DNA from: Heliocidaris tuberculata
Taxonomy: Eukaryota; Echinodermata; Echinoidea; Camarodonta; Echinometridae
Length of the DNA: 64,000 bases
Direction: 5' to 3'
Assembly: GCA_025618425.1 (NCBI GenBank)
Contig: CM046832.1
Span: 27,677,175 to 27,741,174 of the forward strand
Position 1 is the stretch's first letter. Each line of letters begins with the position of its first letter. The notes under the pieces were generated by a model. It was not told where the DNA came from. It saw only the letters and a program-made list of their open reading frames with translations, and made no database searches. A program made the translations under genes and the position numbers. Below are positions 21,747 to 34,287 of the stretch, piece by piece.

Positions 21747-22736
21747 CATCTCCAACTTTCTAACTGATCTATTTCCAAGTTTAAGTACCTCATATGTTTA
21801 GTATGTACTTCAAATTTACTTTCCTTATTTCAAAACTTAAGTACATACTTCAACTTTGCAACTGAAGAAATACACATAATACATAGATCTCTTGTTTCAC
21901 TCTGTTCTAATCATGTATCACTCCAAGGTACTGTTTTTAGCTGTCATTTGATTGATGCAGCATCATGACATAAGGATCAAATTACGCTGCGAAACGTGAC
22001 TAAAAAATACTGAGTAAAGATAATTGAGTCATGATCTTAGATTATCAAGAATGTGACATGAAATCATTAACAGAGAGTAAAGGTCTTTGTTTAAACCGAA
22101 CTTAAAGCAACTTAAAGTTTCGTACCTTTTTGGTAGCAAAAAGGAAATTGAAAGAAACATGTTAAACATAGTATCATGTTGTTTTCCATTCATCAAAAGA
22201 TGTCTGTACGAGATTATTTGATTTACGATGCATTTTACCGTAAATATATGTAACGAACGCTAGATCACGGTAACATACTGCCCTACACTAGGACCTTTCC
22301 ACCCTGACGGCTCCCCGCACAACGATCTTGAGGCTTCGCACAGTGATAGCATGTGTGCCACTGTGTGTAGGTTTTGAACGCGTGTAAGGTGTACAGTGCA
22401 CACTGAAGTTGTTGGGAATTTATATCCCTGACCCGGCACCTAAATTATTGTTTGCCTCTCATTTGTTTAATATGCCACTTTAGGACGTGAAATCTTGTAT
22501 TGCTCGTATCTTGCTATTTATAAACAAAAATCCAATAAATTTGACCAAAAGTTTTTGAGGGCTTACCTAAACCAAACGTTACCTTTAAAGCAACTGCATT
22601 GGAATGGTTAATAGCTTTCACTGGGTTTTCAATCATATTTGATTCTATATTATCATAACTCCATGTACGAGGCATTTTTGTTTTCTTTTCTGACCTATCT
22701 CTTTATACATTTTCCTTTAAGAGCATAGGGACTTTC
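20354..22736. other. Intergenic, simple repeats only
   Basis: Contains a C run of 23 (20965-20987) and a TA microsatellite (about 21714-21741). Short frames lack family signatures. No gene recognised. Confidence 0.55.
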
Positions 22737-22800
22737 TTATGTAAGTGATATGCGCTATATAAGCAACGTTCACTATTATTATCATTATTATTGTTATTTT
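22737..22800 (+). repeat. LINE/SINE 3' tail fragment
   Basis: TATGCGCTATATAAGCAACG followed by ATTATTATCATTATTATTG. This matches the 3'-tail style of CR1/L2-type LINEs and dependent SINEs, and resembles the tail of the minus-strand LINE at 10033-10080. Confidence 0.6.
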
Positions 22801-24991
22801 AATATGCGCTCTGACATTTCCTTTCCTTTCTACACCGAGAAACAAGAAACTTTTACTGCGCACCTCTATAAGCACCAAAGACACTAATCGTTTATCATTG
22901 TCACGACTAATTGAATCATTATAGCCACTGTGCCTAGAGTCTTTGAACAGACCAAGGCCATCTTCACGATAATCGTCTCTAAGAGATATCAATGCCAACG
23001 TGAAAAGCCTTTTCTCATTATCTTCAGATTTCATCTTCTCGGATTTTATGAGGCGACGCCAGAAACATTCTACTGGGTAATAAATATGTATTGCTCAGAC
23101 GAAGCGTCATATATCCACCCGTAGTTCACACACGTTGCCTCAGATTATGAAAATGTATAAAGTTGCAAAGAAAATCTTATATGAATTTTTTCTAACGTTA
23201 TACCTCTGTCAATGGGAACAATATGTGATACCAGTCGATCTGTATTATTAAAAGAGGTTGACGAACGTCTTTCAACTTGGGGTGTTGGAGCAATTCGTTC
23301 GAAACATTAAAGTGTGGGTACGTTGTGGAAAATTGATAATGGGTCTGACTAATGTTTATTCTACACAACTAAAAGAGAATGTTCTATAAAAGAAATAAAT
23401 TTACTTAACAATTAAACAACTTAGTCTCTGAAATGATCCCTGTTTAACATGTTAAATGGGATAATACCATCGAAACTTGCTAGCTTCCCATTTAATTATT
23501 TGCCAACTTCTAATCTACTTTAAAAACGCTATCAAATCTCACAAAGATATACTTACCGGTGTACTCAGTTTCAATGGAAGTAACGCCGTTTTTTAGTTTT
23601 TTTTTAATGACCTATCATATCATAACTCACATGGTGAATATATTTATAGATGAACTCGTGCTTGCAGTCGAAAGGTAACCTCCTTCTCCTCTTTCTTTTC
23701 CTTTAAAAAAAAAATCTTAATTTCACTACTAGCTTCGTTGTCATTAGCAACAGTATACGAAGGGGTTTATGGTAAGCATTTCTAGATTTCAGTTGATCAT
23801 GTGGATGGCAGATATCACATAATGTTATTTGATTCCTTACGCAGGCTGAACATCAATCCTCGGAGGGTGACAGTCGACTGCCGAGGACCCACATAACCTA
23901 GTTCCTTTAATACCTTTACAAAATGGAATCAGTAACTATTATGTTTCGCGGATTGTCTCTATTACGAACGGCTCCCATTTTATGATATCCATGACTGAGC
24001 AGTCCGAAAGAGAATACAGGAGAGGTGCATCGAACTCTCGAAAATATAGGTTATCGTTATGTTACTTAGACTCAAGTAGAGTTTTCTATAAAATGATACA
24101 GTTTATTCCTTGAATCTGCAAACGGCATGCCCTTTTGAAAAGAAAGAAGTGATATGTGGTTAGAAGTATTATCATGTTTCATGTTTTTCTCTCAAGGCAT
24201 GGATTAACTGGTTAATCTGTTCAGGGAATTGCATAGAATTTCACCGGGTCACAACTGACGATACATTTCATGCAGTCTCCTCATGACTGTCAAAGAGTAT
24301 TGCATTTTAAGATTTTGAACATGACAGTCGACATTAACATTATTATGTTTCAGTGTTCTGTAAAATTTTCGAATATTTTCTCATCAAGAGCTATTTGAAG
24401 CAAATTCTAATCAATTCAGTGCAGCAAATGTTCGATATCAAATTCTATCAAAATGTATATGAGCCATTCATCATGGGGCATTTTGCTCATAAAAGACATT
24501 TTTAAATCTTTACGTCAATCTTATTCATTGCAACTGGATTTTTACGTAAAAGACATAAAGATTAGATTTTTGAAATTTGAATGTATAAATCCTTATTTAG
24601 AATTGTAATAATCGGAACTGTTTGGCATGTTATGAGTTCCATTTAGAAATAAGGCCGAATCGGCTACAAGTCGGTTGGCAGCCTTGCGATTGTTGTGAGG
24701 TCACTACGACTCACCGCTGATTGGGACTTTTCCCCAACTGGAAGGCACACAATAACCCCGTAAATTCGAGAACATTATTTCATGATAGCATCAGGGGCTG
24801 CATTCATCTAAGGTAGATATGAAGTGATCCAGAGGGGGGTAAAAACTAGAATATTGCATTTTGCATTTTTTTTTTGCATGAAATAAAGCAGTAAAGGAAC
24901 ACTATAATTATTCAGTCAAGGAAAACCATTAGTATTTACAGGTTGCCTTTTTTGAAACTCTAGCTTTAATGTTGGACCCTTTATGCTCGTG
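22801..24991. other. Intergenic, no gene recognised
   Basis: Moderately AT-rich sequence with scattered short frames and no recognisable domain, clear inverted repeat or RNA gene. Confidence 0.5.
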
Positions 24992-25381
24992 TTAAAGTGA
25001 TTTAGTAACTTTGTAGAGGCTTGATAAAATCTGAGCTGCCTGGCCTTACGTGCTATCAGTGTATGTAATATGGTTTAAAAATGAAGGGGAAAAAAGCGCT
25101 TCAAAATCATCATGTGTTTCACAAAAGTAAACATATGTAAGTGACCGGAAATGCCAGGCTCGTTTTCCCCCATAGACTCAGTGTAAGACTAAAGCGTATG
25201 TCCATACGCTTTCGTAATGGGAGTATTCAGTCATAGATATCTTAATAATAGCATTATATATTTGAAAACCTTTCTATGCCTGGCTATTTATTTATCCTTC
25301 TGAACATCATTATACAAGACAGATATCAAAATTCAACAATTTATTAAATCAAGCCTCCGCAAAGTTACCGAATCCCTTTAA
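24992..25381 (+). repeat. TTAA-ended foldback element, family B, copy 1 (390 bp)
   Basis: Left end TTAAAGTGATTTAGTAACTTTGTAGAGG, right end ...GCAAAGTTACCGAATCCCTTTAA. An almost full reverse-complement copy lies at 53027-53430. Both are bounded by TTAA, the piggyBac-type target. The middle has a palindromic AAAGCGTATG..CATACGCTTT. Confidence 0.85.
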
Positions 25382-26201
25382 TGTAAGGATAAAAAGCTGT
25401 TGTGTTGGTATATAAGAGGTTTAAAAAAAAAAAAAGGATTTGTAAGTTGTCTTATCCGCTCCAAAAGTAAGGTCTAAAATGGAAGAAACGAAAATGGGTA
25501 AGTTTTCTACAAGTGAATGTGATGCACAGTATAGGACTGTAATTAAATTGATTATCTGACAAGATAATCATGTTAACTGGCCACTCGTTTCAGACGCTGA
25601 CATTTTTAGCAATGTTAGCCTTTTCTTAGACTAAAACCAATTGGATGGAACATGCAAAGAGCTAGAGCATGTACTAGCTCCTTTTCCTTCTCTTATTTCC
25701 CTTTATGTTAAAAGATAAAGTGTCCGAGGCACAAAGTATTTTAATGACAGATATGGACAGTTTCTTTCTTCACTGACTACTCTCGTTTCATTTCGCACTT
25801 ACACAAAGTGGGTCATGACATGGAGTAAGTTAATTATTGCCATGGTAACACCACTTTTTTGTCATGTGTCAGAATTATGCAGTGACTATGAATATTTGAT
25901 ACCTGATGAAGTTCTTATCCGATTTCGAGGACGCGAAAGCAGGGTCAAAAGGTGAAGATAGAAGTAAGATATTTCACTTTGCGGTGAAATGTATAATGTA
26001 TGTATTCAATGTTTATTTAATTATCAAATTGTCTAAATTAATTCGAAATAAATCTTTCATGTATGGCGAGATGTTGACCGACGGCCCACGAGACTGACGT
26101 TGTCGTTTCCATGATGGGCCTTATGCAAACTTCCAAGCTCCTCCAAAAGAGTGAGGGGAAGGGGCCGGGGGCGGGGGTTGCGCTTCCTCTGGAATGGGAT
26201 T
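25382..26201. other. Intergenic, no gene recognised
   Basis: AT-rich; an A run at about 25424-25435 and a GC-rich patch at 26155-26180. No coding similarity seen. Confidence 0.5.
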
Positions 26202-26777
26202 TTAAAGGGAAATCCAACCTTTGTGGAAAGCTGTTCTGAAAGAAAGAGGAAAAAAATCAAAGAAGTAGACTGGTGAAAGTCTGAACAAAATCGGACAAGC
26301 GATAAGAAAGTTATGAATTTCGGAAAGTTGTAATCACTGTACATATCAGAATTTCAAATTGGCCGAATAGGTAATATTACTGTGAGGTTGTGGCGGACAA
26401 CCCCCATTATCTCCAACACACAAAATGACTAAAATGTCATATTACTCAGTCTGATCTTTTTACTTTTATGAGCGCCTACAACAGTATGATATCTACAATA
26501 TATGGGGAGTACTGCCCCGAGGGAAAGGCGCTAGGATAAAACCGCAAAATAATGATATCTTCATGTACGGCAAACGGGAGAGTTGACCGCCGATAATTTA
26601 TGTCACAATCGGCTCACCAAGTTTGAGATTTGCATGGATTTAGTGATCTCATTTTTCAAACATCCATAACTTTCTTATTCCTTGTCTGATTTTTTCCATA
26701 CTGTCGCTATCCTGTTTTTCTTATTTTTCTACTTTCACACAAATCATCCTATATTACCAAGGTTGGATGCCCTTTAA
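26202..26777. repeat. TTAA-ended foldback element, family C (576 bp)
   Basis: Starts TTAAAGGGAAATCCAACCTT and ends AAGGTTGGATGCCCTTTAA. The arms continue inward with matching AAAATCGGACAAG and AAGAAAGTTATG words (left) against CATAACTTTCTTATTC (right). The AAGTTATGAA-type motif also appears in the family E arms at 60161-60760. Confidence 0.8.
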
Positions 26778-28339
26778 AATTTGCATCAGAAATTATGATC
26801 TTTGTAAATTCTCACTAAATTATAGGACATTTTTTTAAAATTTAACTCTGAAAAAATAAATCATTCTCCTGGCAGTTGGTTCAAATAAGTGTCTAACATT
26901 AAATATCTTTTAAAAGATTGTAGGTGGTATTAATCTTGTAATAAAATACACTTGCAATAAAACATTTATTCTATTTGGCCAGTTGGCGGAGAAATGGGGT
27001 GGATGGAGGCTTCTAGCTTAAAAATCAGTTTTTCTTATGGTAACAATAACCTCAAGCGGAAAGCTGCTGGAAAGAATTCCATGCGATCGACCATAGCCGA
27101 ATGAAAAAATAAATTGCTACCGCCATTATCATTTTCATTTTCAATAATACTGCTCTCTGTCTCTCTGTCTCTCTGTCTCTCTCTGTCTCTTTCTGTCTCT
27201 TTCTCTCTCTGTCTCTTCTCTCTCTTTTTCTCTCTCTCTCCCTCTCTCTCTCTCTACCTCTCTCATTCCTACTCACTTTCTCATCGTCATGATGATGGCA
27301 TATCACACCTAGTTTACATGGTTTATGCGTTATGTACTGACCTACGGTGTATAAAGACCCTTTTCCTTTTAACCAGATTTGCTAATCTTCCCATCAACAG
27401 TCTGTGGCTCTGTAGTCATCAATATTATAATGCTCTAATTTATTTCAGAAATCATATATTATATAGATGTCTTAAATTTTGTGTTTTTTTGAAAAGCATA
27501 ATAGCGTTGCGAAATTTCCGTAATGTGGGTGAATTTAGGTCTTAGTAATACCTCATTTGTCAAAGGGATTTCAGCTCTCGTAAGATAAGCAAACTATAGT
27601 CCCATTTCCCTTCCTGCCTACTGAATAATGCATCAAATATAATGAGAGGCTTGTTCGGATACACATCAGGCCACGATTTCTCTGAAAATGAAAATCAAGA
27701 TAAGAAATGGCTAACCTGCTCGTTAAAGTGTGTCAATGATCATATAGGGCTTAATTTGATGGATTAGGCTCTGTTTACTGTCGCCCGCTAATGCCATTTG
27801 AAATATCTACCTGTCACATCCCCAAATCAAGCCTCATTAGAGCCAAACAACATTTTTAGGTCGCACGATGTTTATCTAAACAATACTCGCTTCGGTGTTG
27901 CGATTTCTGTTATATCATATACCGATATTCATCAAAGAATGAAATAAGGGGGAACCGATACAAGAATTGTTTTTTGGGCAAGATTGTATCCTCGCGTGGA
28001 AAACAATGAAAGGCTTTGGCACACCGAAGACATATATAGGTGATGGAGACGATGCCCGATATTTTTCCGGTGATTAGTTATCAGCCTTAGCTCCAATGCA
28101 CCTGCTTTACAAGTGGGTCAAATACTGAAAGGCGGATTTTGCATTTTGTGAGATATAACTTCAGGGAGATAGGTCTGTAGAGAGTATTGTGTAGGAGGAA
28201 GTTGTATTGAGAATTATCAGGGGCTCTACGCGGGTATAGTACGAGAAAAAAATAGACAGCTATCACTGCTTAGCCTGTCCGGTAGATTTTCCTTTCACGG
28301 TGCTCCGACATATGCTTTGGCGACCATTTCTTCGGGTTT
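26778..28339. repeat. Intergenic with a (CT)/(GTCTCT)n array
   Basis: A pyrimidine-rich array of about 115 bp (27150-27266) built of CTCTGTCTCT units gives spurious Ser/Leu-rich and Arg/Glu-rich frames on the two strands. No gene recognised in the rest. Confidence 0.7.
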
Positions 28340-28450
28340 TATTTCATCAAAGATATAGGGTTAAGGTTTGGGTTGCAGTATAGGTTTTAGGTGAGGTTTA
28401 GGGTTAGTGTTAGTTATAGTGTTTGGTCCAGGGTTAAAGTTTTAGTATTC
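28340..28450 (+). repeat. Degenerate telomere-like TTAGGG-related tract
   Basis: Contains GGGTTAAGGTTTGGGTTG, GGTTTAGGGTTAGTGTTAG and GGGTTAAAG within about 110 bp. The TTAGGG resemblance is clear but no perfect array is present. Confidence 0.5.
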
Positions 28451-29522
28451 GGTATAGGTGTTCTAAACTGACGGGGAGCAATTGTCCCCTAAGCATGTGT
28501 TATACAACTTCCTTTTACTGGATGTTGAACGGCATATATTCTGTTTATTATTTGCTGTGAACCAGAATGTGTACAAAAAAAAAAAATCGGGATTTTTTTT
28601 TCCATATTTCTGATCATATTTTTACGACAAAAGAGACAAAAATTTCACGGATGAAGACAAAAAACAACAACAGCAAACCTTTCCTCTAGGTTTGAGGTTA
28701 CTCGTAAGTTTCTATCTATGACGGACATGTTTGAGAAAAAGAAAACTTGTTTATACAAACTAAGAGACCACTGGCTTCTTTGGGTTTGTGGTTTTGGCGT
28801 TATTAGTGAAATCTCGTCTGGATTTTAAAAATGGAATTATTGTTGTGGTTCTGAAAAAAAAATCTTCTTGGTGGTCCCCAGACTACCGTAACGCTGCACC
28901 ATGAAGAAAAAGATGTCGTTTTAACAAAACAAGGACAGTGACCATAAATGTGGTTTCTCTGAGAGGACAACACAAGTTCCCTTTGTCGTGAATAACAATC
29001 CAATAGCGACAAAATATTAATGTGGTTTCTTTACTGTAACAAGCTAAACAGAACGTTTGTAATTGTCGAATATAATGTTAAATTTTTCATAAACGACACC
29101 GCTATGCAATTGGATAACTATTTGTATAACTATGAATATTGAATAAATGAATGAATAAAACGATATCAGTCACTGGAAAATTCTATAATGTACATGTTTT
29201 ACTTAGTGTATTTTCCTTAATCATTAAATTCGTAATCAATTTTTAATATTATCAATCTGTATTATGTAGGCCTATATTTATTTTCAATATTGTAAGGTTC
29301 TATATATCACATTTCTGCGCTATAATGTACAACTTCATAGGTAATTGGTGTGATGTACATGCATATTAGATTGTAATCATTTAAATGTCTGAATTCAATA
29401 TATTTCAAATCTCACTTCTACCAACAGTTTCTAAAATAAAACTGATCTGTTTCATGCAATAATACTTTGCAATTACCGAGTTATATACAATTCTGAAATT
29501 GTTTCATCAATTTGTTTCATAA
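28451..29522. other. Intergenic, no gene recognised
   Basis: AT-rich with A runs near 28576; short frames without signatures. Nothing else seen. Confidence 0.5.
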
Positions 29523-29665
29523 CTGGGGGGCGTTTCATGAAAGGACTTGTCAGATATTTTATCCGACAAATTTGCTCTCAGCCAATCAGATGCAAGGATT
29601 TCAGTAGCTTATAACAGTTGTCGGATGAAATATCCGACAACTTCCTTTCATGAAACGCTCCCCAG
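29523..29665. repeat. Hairpin MITE, copy c
   Basis: Ends CTGGGGGGCGTTTCATGAAAG and ...CTTTCATGAAACGCTCCCCAG. The inner arms pair as TTGTC.GATATTTTATCCGACAA. The core GCTCTCAGCCAATCAGATGC, followed by AAGGATTTCAGTAGCTTATA, is shared with copies d and e. Confidence 0.85.
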
Positions 29666-29714
29666 GTATTCTAAATCACCACAATACCCTTTGTTATCAT
29701 TATTACCATTGGAC

Positions 29715-29859
29715 CTGGGGGGGGGGGGGTCATCAAGTGTCTTGTCAGTGATTTTTACCGACAAATTTGCTCTCAGCCAATCAGATGCAGGGATTTCAGT
29801 AGCTTACAACAGTTATTGTAAATTGTCAGTGAAAGCAAGTTTCATGAAACGGGGCCCTG
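29715..29859. repeat. Hairpin MITE, copy d
   Basis: Right end TTTCATGAAACGGGGCCCTG; left end degraded into a G run. The core GCTCTCAGCCAATCAGATGC and GGATTTCAGTAGCTTACAAC is nearly identical to copy c, which lies only 50 bp away in the same orientation. Confidence 0.8.
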
Positions 29860-30662
29860 ATTTACAATACACATGCCTCTACGGTCTCTTTGAAAACACA
29901 ATCTACTTTTTACTGTACCGATACTTTTGTGAAATTTGGTTTATATAGCTATACTACTTTGATCAGTGTTAAGTACTTGTTTTATTTGTTATTGATCTAT
30001 TGCATGTTCATAAGCTTCTTTCATATTTGTTGTATAGTTTACTTTAAATATGAAAATTTTAGTCTTTGGAGTTTTGTCATGCATTTTTTTTATATATGAT
30101 AAAATCGAAATTGAATATATTGCAATGGGATTAACATTTATTCAGTCATCAGTTTTTGTTTACAGCCTATTCATGCCCTTATATATCACTTCCGGGCAAT
30201 TGTTTGCAAGAGAATTTCAAGCATCTAACTAAAAAAAAGAAAAAGAAAGAACAACGATAAAGAAAAAATAAAATGATATCTCATTCCGCCATATCCGATT
30301 GCCAACTTTTGATATTTGCTTTGATCGGAGAACCCAAAATGTCAATTTCTGCTCATCTTAGTTTCATCTTGTGACGGCCATTAGTCTGGATGCATTGACA
30401 TATTGACAATAACAGTGCATCTTGGCTTTGGCTTATTTAAACTATTAAACTATAACATGATGGAATAAAGATTTCTATAAATTGTTAATCCACGAAGATC
30501 ATGATATTTTCGTGGGGTTTTTTCAGTGGTCTAGAAGCTGAAATATTCGTAGAATTGTTTCACTAGTGCAATTCTGCTAAAAATATATTTTTTTCTTTCC
30601 AGTCGTTATGTAGAGGAGCATGATTTATAGCATCATTTAGAGCGATAAGAAACATATGTCTC
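29860..30662. other. Intergenic, no gene recognised
   Basis: Very AT-rich. Several overlapping short plus-strand frames rich in Phe, Tyr and Ile look compositional. No repeat boundaries found. Confidence 0.5.
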
Positions 30663-31055
30663 AAGCCCAGCGCACACTTTACGATCTGACTACGATTCGA
30701 TTTTGGAAGAATGTGCAATAGAATTTGATTTGAACATTCGAACATGTAAAATCTACATGATGGAGGTTAAGGTTCTGAATAGTCGAAATTTTGGGCGGCT
30801 GCGAACTTCCTTGTATAAGAAAGGCCAAAGTTGGCTCCCAATCGTAGCTAGTGACATCACATCAGTCGTGCGATTGTCTACGATTTGAAGCTGATTTGGC
30901 CAGTACTCCGAATAGAAGGCTTACAATAAACTGAAATTTCTATTGTAGTATTCACATTATTATTCAGAACTTAATCTTCTTTAAATTTCAGTATCTAATG
31001 TAACTGATTTTTTTAAAATCGGATCGCAGTCGGATCGTATTATGTGCGGTGGGCT
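30663..31055. repeat. TIR element with AAGCCC ends (393 bp)
   Basis: Left end AAGCCCAGCGCACACTTTAC, then CGATCTGACTACGAT. Right end ...GATCGTATTATGTGCGGTGGGCTT. The ends pair as reverse complements over about 45 bp with mismatches. A second inner set (CAATCGTAGC, GATTGTCTACGATTTG) also shows palindromic structure. No coding frame with a recognisable transposase. Confidence 0.7.
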
Positions 31056-31182
31056 TTAATCAGGTATACAGTGATATCAGGTAGGGGTATTAAGAATTTA
31101 CAAATTAGCATTTACATTACCTTTATCACGTTAATTTATTATGGCTGGGAAGAACAGTTAAGTTTTTGAATGAATTGTCTGG

Positions 31183-31186
<4 letters not shown>

Positions 31187-31232
<46 letters not shown>
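31187..31232. repeat. (TA)n microsatellite
   Basis: Uninterrupted TA alternation of about 45 bp. Confidence 0.95.
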
Positions 31233-31233
<1 letters not shown>

Positions 31234-32339
31234 TAGCAGTCCCATATTCTACTAAATTATTTAAACCAGAAAACAGAATCTAAGTCATGTTTAAAGAATG
31301 GAAATTAAGACCCTTAGTGTAACTTCTTTTAGTAACACTCTTAAACTCGAATTTAGACTGAGCTTAAACTCAGCGTCGACGGAGTTTTAAATTTCTAGTT
31401 GAACACGGGCCATACAGTTTCTCTTAACAGCCGTATTTCAAATGCAATCTTAGGTAAGGTACAATATTTAAAAAAGAAGATTATTCCAAATCTACCTGTG
31501 CATTCAGGTTTGTAATTTCTTTTTCAGGTACCAATTGATCGTACGGGATTACTCCCTGTCTGGGAACTCATGCGTACTGTTCTAAAGGTAAAACGTAATG
31601 TAACTTAAACCTAATGGTATTTTAGGTGGCAATCTTGGAAATAGCAAGGCAAGGCAAAGTAGTCTTTTCCTCTTGACCTATCATTCCTCATACTTCGGGA
31701 TATATGACTCTCAATGATCTCCCAATTTCCTCCCTCGAGGCGGGATGGGGTTTCGAGTTCTCCGATTAACCATTTCACCACTGCGACAGAAAAATAACTT
31801 GATTGACTGACAGTTTACCACAGCGATACCTTCAGATAGAATGTCCACAGTGTTGACCTGAAGGGGAGGCCCTGTATCATGTTCAACCTTTTCCATCTGC
31901 TTCTTGTGTGGATTATTTGAAGTCATCAAATGCAAATAGCTTTCGAATGCATTGTCAGGGGCACCAGTGAGGCATTCATACCCTGAGGGGAGACGTGTTT
32001 AAGCTTCTTAGATATTGTGACGTGCTTATTCCCATTACCTGAACTAATACAACCAAAGACATTTAATAGCGTCAAGACAATTTACTTTCATGTAATTCCG
32101 TAGTAACTTCGGCAGTTGTAATTTGCTGTGTGAAAAAAAAAAGGCTCGTAAAAATACGTTTGCCATAACACGTGAAAAGATGTCTCATTGTTTCTTGATA
32201 TTTCATATCTTATTCAATCTTTTTCCCAGTCTGGTGTTTGCACGAGAGGAAGGATGGATAGTTTAAGAAGAAAAAAAAAATTATTGAACCGTTATTTTCA
32301 ATAAATGCTACTATAAATCCCTGGGATTATGCCTACATT
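31233..32339. other. Intergenic with a possible tRNA-like/SINE-like segment
   Basis: Around 31725-31795 the sequence CCTCGAGGCGGGATGGGG, followed by TTTCGAGTTC and AACCATTTCACCACTGCGAC, resembles the degenerate reversed tRNA-like stretches seen in many dispersed repeats. No intact tRNA gene can be folded with confidence. The rest is unremarkable. Confidence 0.35.
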
Positions 32340-33098
32340 TTGACAGAGACATAGGGTTAACACGGGAATACAAGTATTTTCGAATGATTTTAATTCCCCC
32401 AAAATTTATTTGTAATTATGAAAAACGTAACTTATATGAAATTCCAAGCTCTGAAAAGGAATAATTAAAGCTCAACAAGTCAAAGAGGCTCCTGAAAAAG
32501 ATTAAAATTTCAGTGACTATGCATGCTGTTGGCCTTCCAGCTGCCATATGTTAACAAGTGGAAACAGGGATTATCGAATGATTTAAATTATTCCCCAGGA
32601 TTTGTTTGAAATGATAAAAAAAGTTACTTACATGACATTTCAAGCTTTGAAAAGGAATAATCAAGGCTCAACAGGTCGAATAGACCCCATAAACTTTTTG
32701 GGCTATGCGTGCTTTTGATTTAAAAAAAAAAAAAAAAAAGGTGTCGCCTGCCATAGGTTTACACTCCAGAATAAGGAATTTTGGAATAAATAATTATTGT
32801 AATTCCCCCTTTTTTTTTCTTTTGAAATAGGAATAATGTTACTTATATGTGATTTGAGACTCTGAGGAAGCTTAATGAAAGCTTAAATATTTGAAAAGAC
32901 CCCGCATTCATTTCAGGGACTAGGCATGCTTTTCGCCTTGCAGCTGCCATACGTTAACGCGTGGAAACAGGGATTTTGGAATGGATCTAATTCCCCTAAA
33001 ATTTATTTGAAAACTATTATTATGGCTCAACAAATCGAACATGTCCCCCTTAAATTTTAGGGACTCTGCATGCATTTGGCAAAAAAAAAAAAAAAAAG
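32340..33098 (+). repeat. Tandem array of four diverged units of about 200 bp
   Basis: Unit starts are recognisable at about 32356 (GTTAACACGGGAATACAAG), 32550 (GTTAACAAGTGGAAACAGGG), 32757 (GTTTACACTCCAGAATAAGG) and 32954 (GTTAACGCGTGGAAACAGGG). Each is followed by AATTCCCC, AAATTTATTTG, a TTACTTATATG-like block, GGCTCAACAAGTC and finally GCATGC. Periods are 194, 207 and 197 bp. A runs interrupt units 2 and 4. It looks like a short satellite or minisatellite block. Confidence 0.75.
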
Positions 33099-33267
33099 TC
33101 ATCTGTCTTATAGCACCTAAAATTGTTTGAACGCACCACAATATGCACACGTACTTAATTACGGGACTGAGCACTCTTCGCATTTACACTCTCTGATACA
33201 ACACACACATATACTTCATAAAATGTATACATCTGTATGTATTTACGCGTGTTTGTATTATATCAAT

Positions 33268-33684
33268 TTAACCCTTTCAAGACAATTGACCACATTTTGT
33301 GGTTGGGCTCAATAACTTTTGATTCAGAGCCCCGAAAAATATACTAGATACATGAGTAGAAAGAGCAAAAATTTCTGCACACACTGTGTCCATTTTTGTT
33401 ACATGACAATATTGCGTTTGATCCCAGGAATTTTAAAAAGGAGAATAAGATTTAAAATCCTTAAATTGGCAACACATTGAGAGGTTCAAAATCATTGTTT
33501 TTTTATCAAAATTGGCAACTTTTTCAACTTTTCGCCAATTCTTTTAACCATGTATATTGTTTTCAAAGACATTACCCCTTATTACAATCTTGTAGTACTA
33601 AAAGAAAAATATTATTGTTGCCAATTTGAAGAACAAAATGTGATCAATTTAGCCCTGAAATAATTCCTGTCCTGAAAGGGTTAA
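33268..33684. repeat. TTAA-ended foldback element, family G (417 bp)
   Basis: Left end TTAACCCTTTCAAGACAATT, right end ...TTCCTGTCCTGAAAGGGTTAA. Inner arms include ACCACATTTTGTGG / CAAAATGTGATCAATTT and ATTGGCAAC / GTTGCCAAT. Confidence 0.75.
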
Positions 33685-33709
33685 AACAAAAAATAAGGGG
33701 CATGTCACC

Positions 33710-33950
33710 AGGCCTTCAAGAGGAGGTTAAGTTTTGGTAAAAGGTGAAAATATTTCTTGAGCTTTCTTAATCTTTTAATCCCTATGTGGTAGAATGTCAT
33801 AGTAGATATATTGCAAGAAAAGGATTCATCTAAAAATGCCCTCATATTCCATGACCAGAAATAGTTAAAGACTTTGAACCAATTTTTGATGCCACATGTC
33901 TGTGTAGTCCCATACACCCATTTCTGCGCTCAGTGCTTCTCTTTGTCTTT
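33710..33950 (-). repeat. Family A element fragment, inverted copy
   Basis: Runs as the reverse complement of the family A copies: GGTTAAGTTTTGG, CTTCAAGAGG, ATGCCCTCATATTCC, then TGCCACATGTCTGTGTAGTC and CCATACACCCATTT. It is truncated at the far end. Confidence 0.65.
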
Positions 33951-34287
33951 TATTTTCAGCAAGACTGTTGTCATCATGTTGATTCCATAACCTCAAATCA
34001 CATACATATTCTTTTTTTTTTTTTTTTTTTTTTACTATTATCACCCCAAAGAACTTCTAGACAGCACCTTTCACAACCCAATCGCATGACCAGTACTCAA
34101 CATTACCTCATAAGGCATTATTGCCTCGTTCGTTGAGTGTACCACAAAAATACACAAGAGAATGATACTATGTAATGATGATTTTTTAATTATTGTATAG
34201 GCGATGTAATTTTGAATCGTACCATGCATTAGCAATAAAAATATACCTATGTGACCTCAAAGAAGTTTTTCTTTTCTGACACATACT

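Noticed and set aside
24640..24760. Possible tRNA or SINE near GGCTACAAGTCGGTTGGCAG
   Set aside because: No cloverleaf with proper A and B boxes could be made; left unannotated.
27052..27545. Arg/Glu-rich (minus) and Ser/Leu-rich (plus) frames
   Set aside because: They are products of the CTCTGT array on the two strands, with no start context or domain.
29547..29948. 133-codon plus-strand frame with an internal repeat (SDKFALSQSDA / TDKFALSQSDA)
   Set aside because: The peptide repeat is simply the core of two hairpin MITE copies read through; not a gene.
32340..33098. CRISPR-like array
   Set aside because: Units of about 200 bp are diverged along their whole length. There are no short identical repeats with unique spacers, and the context is eukaryotic.
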